From Bordetella sp. 02P26C-1 (GTDB taxonomy: Bacteria; Pseudomonadota; Gammaproteobacteria; Burkholderiales; Burkholderiaceae_B): a DNA stretch of 64,000 bases. Below the pieces are notes generated by a model, which was given only the letters and a program-made list of their open reading frames with translations, had not been told where the DNA came from and did not search any database. A program made the position numbers and the translations under genes. Below are positions 1 through 8,415 of this stretch, piece by piece (position 1 is the first letter of the stretch; every line of letters begins with the position of its first letter). The stretch is taken from NCBI RefSeq assembly GCF_009763255.1, contig NZ_WSJB01000022.1, positions 248,001 to 312,000 on the forward strand. Direction: 5' to 3'.

Positions 1-486
1 CTGCATGTCGCGGACATTTTGGCCGACAACCCTGATTGCGAGGTGATCCTGGCCGGTGGCGTCGTGCGTTCGCGCGATCGCGGCATTGTCGGGGAAGCGA
101 CGATCGACTTTATCCGCCAATTCAAAGTCGACATCGGACTGATCGGTATTTCCGGCATCGAGACCGACGGCACCCTGCGCGATTACGATTTCCGCGAGGT
201 GCGCGTCGCGCGCTGCATCATCGAACAATCGCGCGAGGTCTGGCTGGCCGCCGACAGCAGCAAATTCGAGCGCCAGGCGATGGTGGAACTCGCGCATATC
301 TCGCAGATCAACCGCTTTTTTACCGACGCCCAGCCGCCGGCGCCCCTGGCACAAGCCTTGCAAGATGCAGGCGTGCGATGTGTGGTGGCCGAGCCCGCGG
401 TGACGCCGGATGCTGACGACACGAGGCTGGAACCGCAAGCTGCGCACCAATCCGCGGCGGAATTTAACCCTTTCTCGCGACCGTAA
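1..486 (+). CDS. glpR: DeoR/GlpR-family transcriptional regulator, C-terminal part (5' end outside window)
   Basis: The reading frame is open from base 1, so the N-terminal winged-helix DNA-binding domain lies upstream of the window. What remains is the sugar-phosphate-sensing DeoR C-terminal domain. It shows the typical IGISGI stretch, the GTLRDYD segment that in this family contacts the effector, and the LAADSSKF motif. DeoR-family GlpR proteins repress glycerol and glycerol-3-phosphate genes and release DNA when glycerol-3-phosphate binds. The next gene, 54 bases downstream on the same strand, is glpD, which supports the GlpR assignment over other DeoR paralogues. The last 30 or so residues are poorly conserved tail. 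Confidence 0.85.
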   Translation: MHVADILADNPDCEVILAGGVVRSRDRGIVGEATIDFIRQFKVDIGLIGISGIETDGTLRDYDFREVRVARCIIEQSREVWLAADSSKFERQAMVELAHISQINRFFTDAQPPAPLAQALQDAGVRCVVAEPAVTPDADDTRLEPQAAHQSAAEFNPFSRP

Positions 487-540
487 TCGGGCTGGAACGA
501 CTCTGCACCGATACGTCGAGGGATTTTTACCCCACTTGCC

Positions 541-2160
541 ATGACCTCAACTTCTACCGCCTCAGCGATCCCAACCCGCAGCGCGCTGCTCCACACGCTA
601 AACGACAACACGACCTGGGATGTGATCGTGATCGGTGGCGGTGCCACCGGCTTGGGAACGGCGGTAGATGCGGCCGCTCGCGGCTATCGTACGCTGCTTG
701 TGGAGGGCGAGGATTTCGCGAAAGGCACATCGAGTAAAGCCACCAAGCTCGTCCATGGTGGTGTGCGCTATCTGGCCCAAGGCAATATCAGTCTGGTGCG
801 CGAGGCCCTGCACGAGCGTGGTGTGCTCAATCGCAACGCCCCCCATCTGGTATGGCCGCTGGGGTTTGTGGTGCCGGCTTATGGCATGTTCGATCAGCCC
901 TTCTATGGCGTGGGTCTGAAGATGTATGACATGCTGGCCGGCAAGCTGAACTTGTCGCCCAGCCGCTGGCTGTCTAAACGTGAAACGCTGGCCGAGGCCA
1001 GCACCGTGGCACCGTCGGTCGGCGGACGCAATCTGCGTGGCGGGATCTTGTACTACGACGGCCAGTTCGACGATGCGCGGCTGGCGGTGGCCTTGATGCG
1101 CACTTTGTTCGACCTGGGTGGCACGGCGATCAACTACGCGCGCGTCACGGGCCTGCTGCGCGGCACCACCATGCACAATGGCAAAGACGCGATCGAAGGC
1201 GTGGTCATGCAGGACGTGCTGAGCGGCGCCGAAATCCCCGTGCGGGGTCGCTGCGTGGTCAATGCCACGGGGGTATGGGTCGACAGCGTACGACGCATGG
1301 AGGATGCGCAAGCACCCACCATGGTGGCGCCGAGTCAAGGCGTGCACCTGACCTTGCCACGCGAATTCCTGCCGGGCGACAAGGCCATCCTGATTCCAAA
1401 GACCGATGACGGACGCGTGCTGTTTGTCGTGCCATGGAATGGACATACCATCGTCGGCACCACCGACACACCGCGCGATGACCTCCCGATGGACCCACGC
1501 GCGGGCGACGCCGAAATCGACTTTATTCTGAAAACCGCTGGCCGTTATCTCAGCCGCAGACCGACGCGTGCCGATGTGACCAGCGTCTGGGCGGGGTTAC
1601 GCCCGCTCGTGAAAGCAACGGGCGCCGCGTCCACGAAATCGCTGTCGCGCGAGCATACGATTCTGGTGTCGCAACATGGCCTGGTTACGGTAACCGGCGG
1701 CAAGTGGACCACTTATCGCAAGATGGCTCAGGACGTGATCGACACGGCCATCCAGAACCAGCTACTGCCACAGGCGCATTGCCGCACGGCGGATCTGGCA
1801 TTGCATGGCGCACCCAAAGACGCTGCCAAAAGCGCGATCGCGCACGGCACGCCAGATAGTTACTACGGCACGGACCTGGAGACCTTGCGTGCCCTACCCG
1901 GCTTGGATCATGTGCTGGTCAAAGCCAGTTGCCTGACAGAAGCGCACGTGCGGTACGCTGCACGACATGAACTGGCCCACAGCGTCGAGGATGTGCTGGC
2001 ACGGCGTAATCGGGCGCTGTTTCTCGATAGCGAGGCGGCGATACTTGCTGCCCCGGAGGTAGCGCGCATCCTTGGGGAGGAACTTAGCCTCGGTGCGGAG
2101 TGGCAACGAGCCACGCTCGCTGATTTCGAGAAGACGGCTGCGCATTACCGGCTCGCCTGA
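541..2160 (+). CDS. glpD: Aerobic glycerol-3-phosphate dehydrogenase
   Basis: This is a 539-residue FAD-dependent, membrane-associated enzyme that oxidises sn-glycerol-3-phosphate to dihydroxyacetone phosphate and passes electrons to quinone. The N-terminal dinucleotide-binding motif (GGGATGLGTAVDAAARG) is near residue 33. It is followed by the family signature KGTSSKATKLVHGG and the RYLAQGN segment. The second FAD_Gly3P_dh signature GGKWTTYRKMA is near residue 390. Length matches the family (about 500-550). It lies 54 bases after the glpR-like gene and probably shares its transcript or is its target. The 3' end faces the convergent effector operon with only 11 bases between stops. Confidence 0.95.
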   Translation: MTSTSTASAIPTRSALLHTLNDNTTWDVIVIGGGATGLGTAVDAAARGYRTLLVEGEDFAKGTSSKATKLVHGGVRYLAQGNISLVREALHERGVLNRNAPHLVWPLGFVVPAYGMFDQPFYGVGLKMYDMLAGKLNLSPSRWLSKRETLAEASTVAPSVGGRNLRGGILYYDGQFDDARLAVALMRTLFDLGGTAINYARVTGLLRGTTMHNGKDAIEGVVMQDVLSGAEIPVRGRCVVNATGVWVDSVRRMEDAQAPTMVAPSQGVHLTLPREFLPGDKAILIPKTDDGRVLFVVPWNGHTIVGTTDTPRDDLPMDPRAGDAEIDFILKTAGRYLSRRPTRADVTSVWAGLRPLVKATGAASTKSLSREHTILVSQHGLVTVTGGKWTTYRKMAQDVIDTAIQNQLLPQAHCRTADLALHGAPKDAAKSAIAHGTPDSYYGTDLETLRALPGLDHVLVKASCLTEAHVRYAARHELAHSVEDVLARRNRALFLDSEAAILAAPEVARILGEELSLGAEWQRATLADFEKTAAHYRLA

Positions 2161-2171
2161 GTCCAGGGGCT

Positions 2172-3974
2172 TTAATTAGGACGAGGCGCGGCCTCGGCCT
2201 CGCGAGGAGCCGCGGCCGGGAGTTGGGCGAAAAATGCTTCGGGGTTCTCCAAGATCGTGGCGGCATAAGCGAAAAGCTGCTGATAGAACCCCTCGGGATC
2301 ACCCATCGCTTCCAGTCGCCCCTCCATTGCGCTATGCAAGCCTCGAAGTTGTACTTTATCGTCCAGCGAAAGACCCTCGTATAAAGAGGCATCCGCGAGT
2401 GCTGCGACACCGTACTGCGTGCGGATCATTTGGTTTTGCATTCTGCCTACTAACTCGCGACTTATGTTTTCGACGGTCTTCACGTCACGCGCACGGAGTA
2501 ATTCCGCTATCGTTATTTGATGTTGTACAAACGTTTGAGGGACCGAGCCGACAAAGGTGCTCCAGACTGTGGCCGGCGACTCGCTCGGTTTTTCTCGCAA
2601 GCCGTTCAAGTAGGCAACTGCGTTTTCCTTTACCCGCGTTTTTTGCGCTACCTCGACCCTTCGTCCATCGTTTTCATGTGCTTTGAAGGCTTCGCCGAGC
2701 TGCACCAATTTTTCCCCACCGACCTGACGCAACCGCTTAAGGCCCTTTTCGTCAGGCTGGTTGATATACTGCAACAGGTCGCTCAACGCCTCGAACTTCC
2801 CATTCTTAAAGCCAATTTTTTCACGAAAATTGGCCGCCGCCGTCCTTAGCGCGTCGATATCTTCATACGCCGAACGCACCGTCCTATCACCATCCGCGCC
2901 CCCGGCCTCTAAGCTGACAGTGCCGCGTACGATGGGTTTCGGGGCCTCGCTATGCAACGGAACCAAGAATTCTTCAGGGGCTTGAGCCGCCATCGCGGCG
3001 AACGCGATAAGTTGTTGGAAAGGCCCTTCGGGGTGGCTAATTTCGTCCAGCCGATTTACCAGCGCACTCTTCAAATCCCTGAGCGCCTGCACGTCACGCT
3101 GCGGCAGCCCCTTTGTATTAATCAGCTCCTTCAGCGCCTTCTCCCCTTCCCATATATCCTGGCATTGTTGGGTCATTGTTCTCATAAGTCGTTCACTCAC
3201 TAGTTCGACGTCGCCGCGATTCTCTGCTTGAAGCAATTCACTAGTGAGATTCGACATATTCTTCACGACGTCAGTTTTAGCCCTGCCATATGCCTTCATA
3301 ACAGCCGCGATATGCTCCTCGGCTTTCACGGCGTCATCGGTTTTTAGCAGTTTGTTCTGAAGAGACTTGAGCACGTCTTCCTTTATGTCGTTGCGTCCGA
3401 AAATACCCGCAAAACGCGCATAGTGCGGTCCTGCAGCTTCGCTCAATTCTCTTAACCCCTTGGGATCAGGGTTCGCCACGTGTTGTGCGATAGCTTCGAG
3501 CACCAGCGCCTTCTTGTTCCGAAAATCGACCTGGCCGCCAAATTGAGTTGCCGCTTCGTACAATTCGCCGATGTGCTCATACGACGACGCTCCCTTGAGA
3601 GTGCTGCTGATCACTGACAGCGGCTTCTGATGATGAAGGGGTTTGGCATGGAAGTCGGCACTGGCCATGATGTTACGCGCTCTGTACGCGGTCAACGGTT
3701 TGTCGTCGGGGGCCATCAATTGCTCCAACAGCTTGCGCATCCCATCGGTTTCCAGCACCCTTGCACCATAATGATTCCGCAGGGCATTGACAAACTCTTG
3801 CTTGACGGCCTTATGCTCAGCAAGCTGGTCGGAGCCCGTCAGCCACGAGACCACTTTCCCAAACAACGCTGACAAGGTCCCTTGTTTTTGGACCGTCGTA
3901 TTGTTGTTTTTGATTTGAAGAACGTTCGTGTCGTTAGTCGCGACGTTGCGGAAAGCTTCCAAACTGATAGCCAT
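2172..3974 (-). CDS. Putative type III secretion effector (paralogue 2), with two internal repeats
   Basis: This 600-residue protein has no enzymatic motif I recognise. It is clearly paralogous to the product at 4533-6326. Both share an N-terminal module of about 105 residues with the pattern (L/I)(F/G)G(K/R)(V/I)VSW, a His-AV, F..AL...YG and KPL..R. This is followed by two diverged repeats of about 210-230 residues. Each repeat starts with Y(E/K/P)D(I/L)..L..AA..F and ends with GPFQQLIAFAAM or GFYQQLFAYAAT. The protein is mostly helical in character, with no signal peptide and no membrane segment. It follows a CesT-like chaperone gene by 31 bases, the usual effector-chaperone arrangement. 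A GGGAG ribosome site lies 8 bases before the ATG. The effector role is inferred from context; activity is unknown. Confidence 0.6.
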   Translation of the reverse strand: MAISLEAFRNVATNDTNVLQIKNNNTTVQKQGTLSALFGKVVSWLTGSDQLAEHKAVKQEFVNALRNHYGARVLETDGMRKLLEQLMAPDDKPLTAYRARNIMASADFHAKPLHHQKPLSVISSTLKGASSYEHIGELYEAATQFGGQVDFRNKKALVLEAIAQHVANPDPKGLRELSEAAGPHYARFAGIFGRNDIKEDVLKSLQNKLLKTDDAVKAEEHIAAVMKAYGRAKTDVVKNMSNLTSELLQAENRGDVELVSERLMRTMTQQCQDIWEGEKALKELINTKGLPQRDVQALRDLKSALVNRLDEISHPEGPFQQLIAFAAMAAQAPEEFLVPLHSEAPKPIVRGTVSLEAGGADGDRTVRSAYEDIDALRTAAANFREKIGFKNGKFEALSDLLQYINQPDEKGLKRLRQVGGEKLVQLGEAFKAHENDGRRVEVAQKTRVKENAVAYLNGLREKPSESPATVWSTFVGSVPQTFVQHQITIAELLRARDVKTVENISRELVGRMQNQMIRTQYGVAALADASLYEGLSLDDKVQLRGLHSAMEGRLEAMGDPEGFYQQLFAYAATILENPEAFFAQLPAAAPREAEAAPRPN

Positions 3975-4005
3975 TTCGATGACTCCCTATACTGTATTGT
4001 TAATA

Positions 4006-4467
4006 TCAGAGAGACTTAATAAAGTCGGTGATCTTTTCCGCACCGCTAGACGCGGCATTATCGAAATGCTCCGCCGACAACCACGACACCAGCTTCTCGG
4101 TCCGATTAACGAATCGCGTCATCTCGCCGAGAAAGGCCTCGTCATCCAGATCATGCATTGAGATGCGATCGACATATCGAACGATGCGCTTGGTGATGTC
4201 CAGACCGATAGCGCCAATGCCCATCGACAGCGCGATGTAGTTCAGCGAAAGATATCCCGTCAGTACGGATACAGGCGCGTCAACAGGTACGGTCGCGATC
4301 TTTGATGAAATAATGAGGTGTTCGTTGTCTTCACTAATCGCGATGTCCACGACCAGATCGTCGAATCCTAGACAGCAATGGCCGTCCTCGTCGAAGGCGA
4401 TATCCGCAATACCAATGCTCTTGCCAAAGTTGGTCAATATGTCATTAGGGTTCGCAAGTGTCAGCAT
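4006..4467 (-). CDS. CesT/Tir-type type III secretion chaperone (paralogue 2)
   Basis: This is a 153-residue acidic protein of chaperone size. It shows the class I type III chaperone pattern: an N-terminal helix (NDILTNFGKSIGI), a DEDGHCCLGFDD strand-turn, then IISSKIATVP and LTGYLSLNY. It is about 35-40 percent identical by eye to the product at 6345-6812. Class I chaperones bind the N-terminal 50-150 residues of a cognate effector, keep it partly unfolded and deliver it to the injectisome. The gene sits directly upstream of a large effector-like gene, matching the BtcA-BteA style of pairing in Bordetella. A HrpL/BtrS-like box lies 36-64 bases upstream. An AAGGA ribosome site precedes the ATG. 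Confidence 0.7.
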   Translation of the reverse strand: MLTLANPNDILTNFGKSIGIADIAFDEDGHCCLGFDDLVVDIAISEDNEHLIISSKIATVPVDAPVSVLTGYLSLNYIALSMGIGAIGLDITKRIVRYVDRISMHDLDDEAFLGEMTRFVNRTEKLVSWLSAEHFDNAASSGAEKITDFIKSL

Positions 4468-4502
4468 GGTTAGTCCTTAGGATTAATGTCTCTCTCACGC
4501 AA

Positions 4503-4531
4503 TGAGTGACTACAGAAAAGATTTTTGTTCC
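4503..4531 (-). promoter_or_regulatory. Putative HrpL/BtrS-type ECF sigma promoter (box 2)
   Basis: Read on the minus strand, GGAAC at 4531-4527 is followed after 17 bases by TCACTCA at 4509-4503. The hrp-box consensus is GGAACC-N15/16-CCACNNA, so only the sixth base and the first C of the second block differ. It starts 2 bases after the stop codon of the upstream effector gene and 36 bases before the second chaperone start. The second module may therefore be transcribed on its own as well as by read-through. A closely similar box precedes the first chaperone gene. Confidence 0.5.
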
Positions 4532-4532
4532 A

Positions 4533-6326
4533 CTAAATTTCAGTGGTCTCTGTCGCAGCGGGGAGAGATGACAAATAGCCCGCCGGGTCCTGAGCGACCA
4601 TCGCCGCAAAGGCGATGAATTGCTGAAACGGCCCTTCGGGGTCTTTCATCTGCTCAAGCCGTTCCTCTAGCCCGCCCTTCAGCTCTGCCAGGATCGCGCG
4701 GTCCGCGTTGGATACCGCCGGCAGTCGGTTATCGGGCAACGCTTGATAGACACGCGGATTCGAAAGCACTTTGATGCCGTTTTCTATCGTTGCTATCTGC
4801 GCAGCGGCGACGCTGAGGATTTCGGCGCTCTTGCCCTGCGCGAATCCCGTATTTTGCGGATCGGCCGCGATCAGTTCGTCACAAAGCATTTTGAAACGGG
4901 TCGGGATTTGCACCGTAGCGGCCACCAGGGCGTTCTCAACCGCCGCGCCCATCGGGTCTATGCGCAATTTGATGCAGTTCGTCCTGACGGTGTCATTTAG
5001 CGCCGCCTGCGAGAAGCGCGGGTCGCTAAGACCGTCGTCGAACGCCTGCACGAAACGGCCTAGCGATGGCTCGCTCTCGCGCAAGCGGCTTAATAAGTCC
5101 GCATCCGGCCGGTTTATATAGTTGGTCATATCGGCGACAAGCGGCGCCTTTTTGCCTGCAAAATCGATAAAACGGCTGAATTTTCCAGCCGCCACTTTCA
5201 TCGAATCGAGGTCTGGATAAGAAGAAGAGATAACCAGCAGCTTGTTGTTTTCATTACCCGCGCGAGGCAACCGTATGGGGATGTTGCCGCCTGCCAGCGG
5301 ATTTAGCCTGGATCGGAACCTCGAGGGGTCCTGGACAGCCATGGCCGCAAAAGCAATGAGCTGCTGATAGGGCCCATCGGGGTTCCTCATCTGTAACAGA
5401 CGAGTCTCCAGATCCATTTTGAGCCCGCGCAACAGGGCAACATCCGATTGGGGAAGGCCCTCAAGTATTCCCGGCTTCGACAGCATTCGATACGCCTCGA
5501 ACATACCGTCCTGTCGGTCCCGGGTGTGCGCGATTGTATTCTTCGCAACGCTGGCGAGTTCGGCGGGCTTCGCCGAGAGCAACTGATCGCAGTGCTGCTT
5601 GAGTTCACTAAGCACCTGCGACGATGCAAACTGCGCGGCATCGCGAATCGTAGTGGGTGAATCGTTCGGCGCGTACTTGGCGCAGTTGGCTTGTAGTCGC
5701 TCGCTAGACGCAGCCTTGGCGACATCCTCGCCACCACCGGCGGACCTGAACGCGTCGACGAAATTTACATATGCCGTACCGTCTGCGCCCGCGAGCGTTT
5801 TTAATGGTTCAGAGTCAGGCTTATTGACAAAGTCCGCCATAGCGTTGATAAGTCGCGAACTTTTTCCTGCGGCGTCGATGTAGCGATTGAAGTTCGCTGC
5901 CGCCTGTTTGAGGGCGCGAAGGTCCTTGTACGGCGCGCTCACTTCTATCGACTCACCGCCTTTCCCAAGAGCCGCTAGCGCCAGATTTTGTTGTTTATAT
6001 CTACTCTTGCGTTCCGTATCGGCGAACTGCGTTACATCTCGAACGACGCGAGCAGCCAGCGGCTTACCGTCGGAGTTCGTACCGCCCAACATAGCTTGCA
6101 CTTGCGGATGGTCCATCACCTGCTCGCCGTATTCGCGTTTCAGCGCGGCGGCAAAATGGTCCCTCACGGCACGATGTTCTTCGGCACCGATGCCGCGGAA
6201 CCAGGATACGATCCTTCCTAGGAAGCCGGAGTATTGACTTTGGAGCCCGCTCTTGTCCTTGGTGAGTAAGATGTCTCCGGACGTCCCTCTGGCCGCGTCC
6301 CAAAAGGCCTGCACGGTAATTGTCAT
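4533..6326 (-). CDS. Putative type III secretion effector (paralogue 1), with two internal repeats
   Basis: This 597-residue protein has three visible parts. Residues 1-110 form a module shared with its paralogue (GRIVSWFRG near 37-45, then H-AV, YGEQV and GKPLAARVVRD). Repeats lie at about 132-340 and 369-590. Each repeat starts YKDLRALKQAA or YPDLDSMKVAA, contains a (N/R)YIDAAGK or RFIDFAGKK segment, and ends GPYQQLIAFAAM or GPFQQFIAFAAM followed by QDP. There is no signal peptide, no transmembrane segment and no known catalytic motif. It lies 18 bases after its chaperone gene, so the two are surely co-translated. A type III effector role is inferred from the chaperone partner and the ECF-type promoter; the biochemical function is unknown. 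Confidence 0.6.
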   Translation of the reverse strand: MTITVQAFWDAARGTSGDILLTKDKSGLQSQYSGFLGRIVSWFRGIGAEEHRAVRDHFAAALKREYGEQVMDHPQVQAMLGGTNSDGKPLAARVVRDVTQFADTERKSRYKQQNLALAALGKGGESIEVSAPYKDLRALKQAAANFNRYIDAAGKSSRLINAMADFVNKPDSEPLKTLAGADGTAYVNFVDAFRSAGGGEDVAKAASSERLQANCAKYAPNDSPTTIRDAAQFASSQVLSELKQHCDQLLSAKPAELASVAKNTIAHTRDRQDGMFEAYRMLSKPGILEGLPQSDVALLRGLKMDLETRLLQMRNPDGPYQQLIAFAAMAVQDPSRFRSRLNPLAGGNIPIRLPRAGNENNKLLVISSSYPDLDSMKVAAGKFSRFIDFAGKKAPLVADMTNYINRPDADLLSRLRESEPSLGRFVQAFDDGLSDPRFSQAALNDTVRTNCIKLRIDPMGAAVENALVAATVQIPTRFKMLCDELIAADPQNTGFAQGKSAEILSVAAAQIATIENGIKVLSNPRVYQALPDNRLPAVSNADRAILAELKGGLEERLEQMKDPEGPFQQFIAFAAMVAQDPAGYLSSLPAATETTEI

Positions 6327-6344
6327 GGCATGTTCCTAGCTTGA

Positions 6345-6812
6345 TTAAGCGTGTAGAGACAGCATGAAAGCGTTCATGCGTTCGTTTTCGCTGGATACCG
6401 CTGCTTCCGGGGGTTCCGTTGCGAGCCAGTGGGTCAGTTTTTCGACGCGGTTGACCATCATGGTCATTGCTTTGCTGAAGATGGTTTCATCGAGACCGCG
6501 CAGGGGAATGTGCTGCAGATAATGGACCGCGAGGGTGGAGGGATCTGCGCCGATCGCGCCGCTACCCATGACAAGGCCCAGGTAGTTCAACGCGTGATAA
6601 CGCGTCAACAGGAGTTCCCCGGCTTTCGGCGGTAGGGTTGCGATCTGAGAAGAGGCGGTAAAGCGCCCTGCTTCCTCGTGAAGCCTGATTTCAACCACCA
6701 TCTCATCAAAGCTGAGGTAGCAGTGGCCCTCGGCGTCAAGTGCGAGGTCGGTGAGACCGATGCCTTGACCGAATTTCCTTAGGACCGCACGCGGGTCCAC
6801 ATTAGTCAGCAT
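6345..6812 (-). CDS. CesT/Tir-type type III secretion chaperone (paralogue 1)
   Basis: This 155-residue protein is the first gene of the four-gene minus-strand cluster. It shares with its paralogue the pattern VLRKFGQGIGLTDL, LDAEGHCYLSFDEMVVEI, SSQIATLP and YHALNYLGLVMG. This is the profile of class I (CesT-like) chaperones, which act as cytoplasmic dimers that escort one effector. A strong AAAGGAG ribosome site stands 5 bases before the ATG. An AT-rich upstream region carries the HrpL/BtrS-like box at 6879-6852. The gene is followed after 18 bases by its presumed effector. No other secretion-system gene is visible here, so the injectisome must be encoded elsewhere. Confidence 0.7.
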   Translation of the reverse strand: MLTNVDPRAVLRKFGQGIGLTDLALDAEGHCYLSFDEMVVEIRLHEEAGRFTASSQIATLPPKAGELLLTRYHALNYLGLVMGSGAIGADPSTLAVHYLQHIPLRGLDETIFSKAMTMMVNRVEKLTHWLATEPPEAAVSSENERMNAFMLSLHA

Positions 6813-6851
6813 GCCAACTCCTTTAAAGAAAATGCGCTATTCAACCTCCAT

Positions 6852-6879
6852 TTTGTGACTTATAATTTCACTTAGTTCC
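6852..6879 (-). promoter_or_regulatory. Putative HrpL/BtrS-type ECF sigma promoter (box 1)
   Basis: On the minus strand, GGAAC at 6879-6875 is followed after 16 bases by TCACAAA at 6858-6852. This resembles the hrp box GGAACC-N15/16-CCACNNA recognised by HrpL-family ECF sigma factors. BtrS of Bordetella is a HrpL-related regulator of type III genes. The box ends 39 bases before the chaperone ATG, a sensible promoter distance. The surrounding 90 bases are much more AT-rich than the rest of the window. Confidence 0.5.
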
Positions 6880-7024
6880 TCTAAATCTCAATTATTTTGC
6901 AACGCGTGGAGGGTGCGCTCCTTCAGTCAGTGACGGCGTAAGATGCGGTTTATTTTTCGTTTGGCCGGCACTGAGCGTACTGAGGTGTAAGTAGCGACTC
7001 GCGGCAAGATGATTTGGATCACTT

Positions 7025-7795
7025 ATGTGTTTAGCTGTATTCGCTGTTCGTCATGTACCCGGTGTGCCGGTACTGATCGCCGCCAACCGGGACGAGTTTC
7101 ATGCGCGGCCCGCGCAGGCGGCCGGGGCTTGGCCAGGGCAGCCACGTCTTTACGCTGGACGCGATTTACGCGGCGGCGGCACGTGGATGGGCGTCAACGA
7201 ATTCGGGCGCTATGCGATTCTCACCAACGTCCGGGACCCGCGTCGCTTGCTGGTCGACGCCCCGTCCCGGGGCGCACTGGTCGAAACGTTTTTGCGCGGC
7301 GATCTGGATCCCATGGCGTATCTGGCCGACGTACACGCACGCGGCGCGCGCTACAACGGCTTTAACCTGATTGTGGGCGACCCGGAGCAGGCGGCTTACT
7401 ACAGTAATCACGAAGGCATTCCACGCCAGCTGCCGCCGGGCGTTTACGCGGTATCGAATCATTTACTGGACACCCCTTGGCCCAAACTGCGTCGAACCCG
7501 CTCGGCATTCGTGCGCCTGCTTGGGGGCACCGTTCAGCCGGATCTGACGGGCCTGTATGCCATGCTGGCCGACCGTACGCCTGCTATAGACTCGGAACTG
7601 CCATGTACCGGCATCCCGCTCGCGCGCGAACGCTTGCTGAGCAGTCCGTTCATCGTCAGCCCGGACTATGGCACCAGAGCATCTACCGTACTGGCGCTAC
7701 ATGCGGACGGACGCGGCGAGTTGCATGAGCGGCAATTCAACGCTGCCGGGGAGGCAGTCGGCGATAGTGATTTGACGTTTGCGTGGCGGGCGTGA
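7025..7795 (+). CDS. NRDE (TANGO2-like) family protein
   Basis: This 256-residue protein starts MCLAVFAV and carries the defining ANRDEF motif at about residues 20-25, with the N-terminal nucleophile-type Cys2 typical of this Ntn-hydrolase-like fold. TANGO2/NRDE proteins are widespread and poorly understood; eukaryotic members are linked to haem and lipid handling. The start is fixed because family members begin MC directly. It stands alone, divergent from the type III cluster and convergent with arfB, whose stop is 9 bases away. The biochemical role is not settled, so no symbol is given. Confidence 0.9.
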   Translation: MCLAVFAVRHVPGVPVLIAANRDEFHARPAQAAGAWPGQPRLYAGRDLRGGGTWMGVNEFGRYAILTNVRDPRRLLVDAPSRGALVETFLRGDLDPMAYLADVHARGARYNGFNLIVGDPEQAAYYSNHEGIPRQLPPGVYAVSNHLLDTPWPKLRRTRSAFVRLLGGTVQPDLTGLYAMLADRTPAIDSELPCTGIPLARERLLSSPFIVSPDYGTRASTVLALHADGRGELHERQFNAAGEAVGDSDLTFAWRA

Positions 7796-7804
7796 CGGCA
7801 CACC

Positions 7805-8221
7805 TTAGTCGGCGACTACCTTACCGCGCAGCCGTTTCGTGTCGCCCCGTTGAACTTTACCTTCGACCCGGCGCCGCTGCGACGCGCGCGTGGGGCGTGT
7901 TGGCCGTCTGGGTTTGACGGGTTTAGAGACGGAACGGATCAGTTCGGCCAGACGTTCCAGCGCCTCGGCGCGGTTTTTATCCTGGCTGCGGTAGGTCTGC
8001 GCCTTGATGACGATGATGCCGTCCTTGGACACGCGGCGATCGGACGCCTCGCATAGCGCAGTCTTGATGGCCTCCGGCAAGCTGGAGGCGTGCACGTCGA
8101 AGCGCAGATGCACGGCGCTGGACACTTTGTTGACGTTCTGGCCGCCCGCGCCTTGCGCCCGTATCATGCTGAATTCGACCTCCTGCTCGTCCAGGTAGAG
8201 GTCATTTTGGATATGGTACAT
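7805..8221 (-). CDS. arfB: Alternative ribosome-rescue factor ArfB (YaeJ), peptidyl-tRNA hydrolase
   Basis: This is a 138-residue release-factor-like protein. The catalytic GGQ motif is at residues 26-28, within QGAGGQNVNKVSSAVHLRFD. The C-terminal tail is long and basic (RPTRPTRASQRRR...KRLRGK), as expected for the part that enters the empty mRNA channel of a stalled ribosome. The protein lacks codon-recognition domains, so it hydrolyses peptidyl-tRNA on non-stop complexes without a stop codon. Length matches E. coli YaeJ (140). It is monocistronic and convergent with the NRDE gene. Confidence 0.93.
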   Translation of the reverse strand: MYHIQNDLYLDEQEVEFSMIRAQGAGGQNVNKVSSAVHLRFDVHASSLPEAIKTALCEASDRRVSKDGIIVIKAQTYRSQDKNRAEALERLAELIRSVSKPVKPRRPTRPTRASQRRRVEGKVQRGDTKRLRGKVVAD

Positions 8222-8415
8222 AGCTGCCGCGCCGTGACGGCGCCTTGTTGGTCACTGCATGGAGCAGGATACCTTATGCGGGCTGCGACACTGTGAAAAC
8301 ACCCCGCGCGCACCGATTCGGGGCTACATCCCGGTAAAATAGTCGATTCCCGTCAGGAACACCCCTGCCGGGGCACGCCGAATGGCGCAACGCCCCATGG
8401 CGCAACGCATTTTCC

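Noticed and set aside
8222-8415. Possible preQ1 riboswitch before queE
   Set aside because: No preQ1-I or II style pseudoknot with the A-rich tail could be recognised; only a short direct repeat is present.
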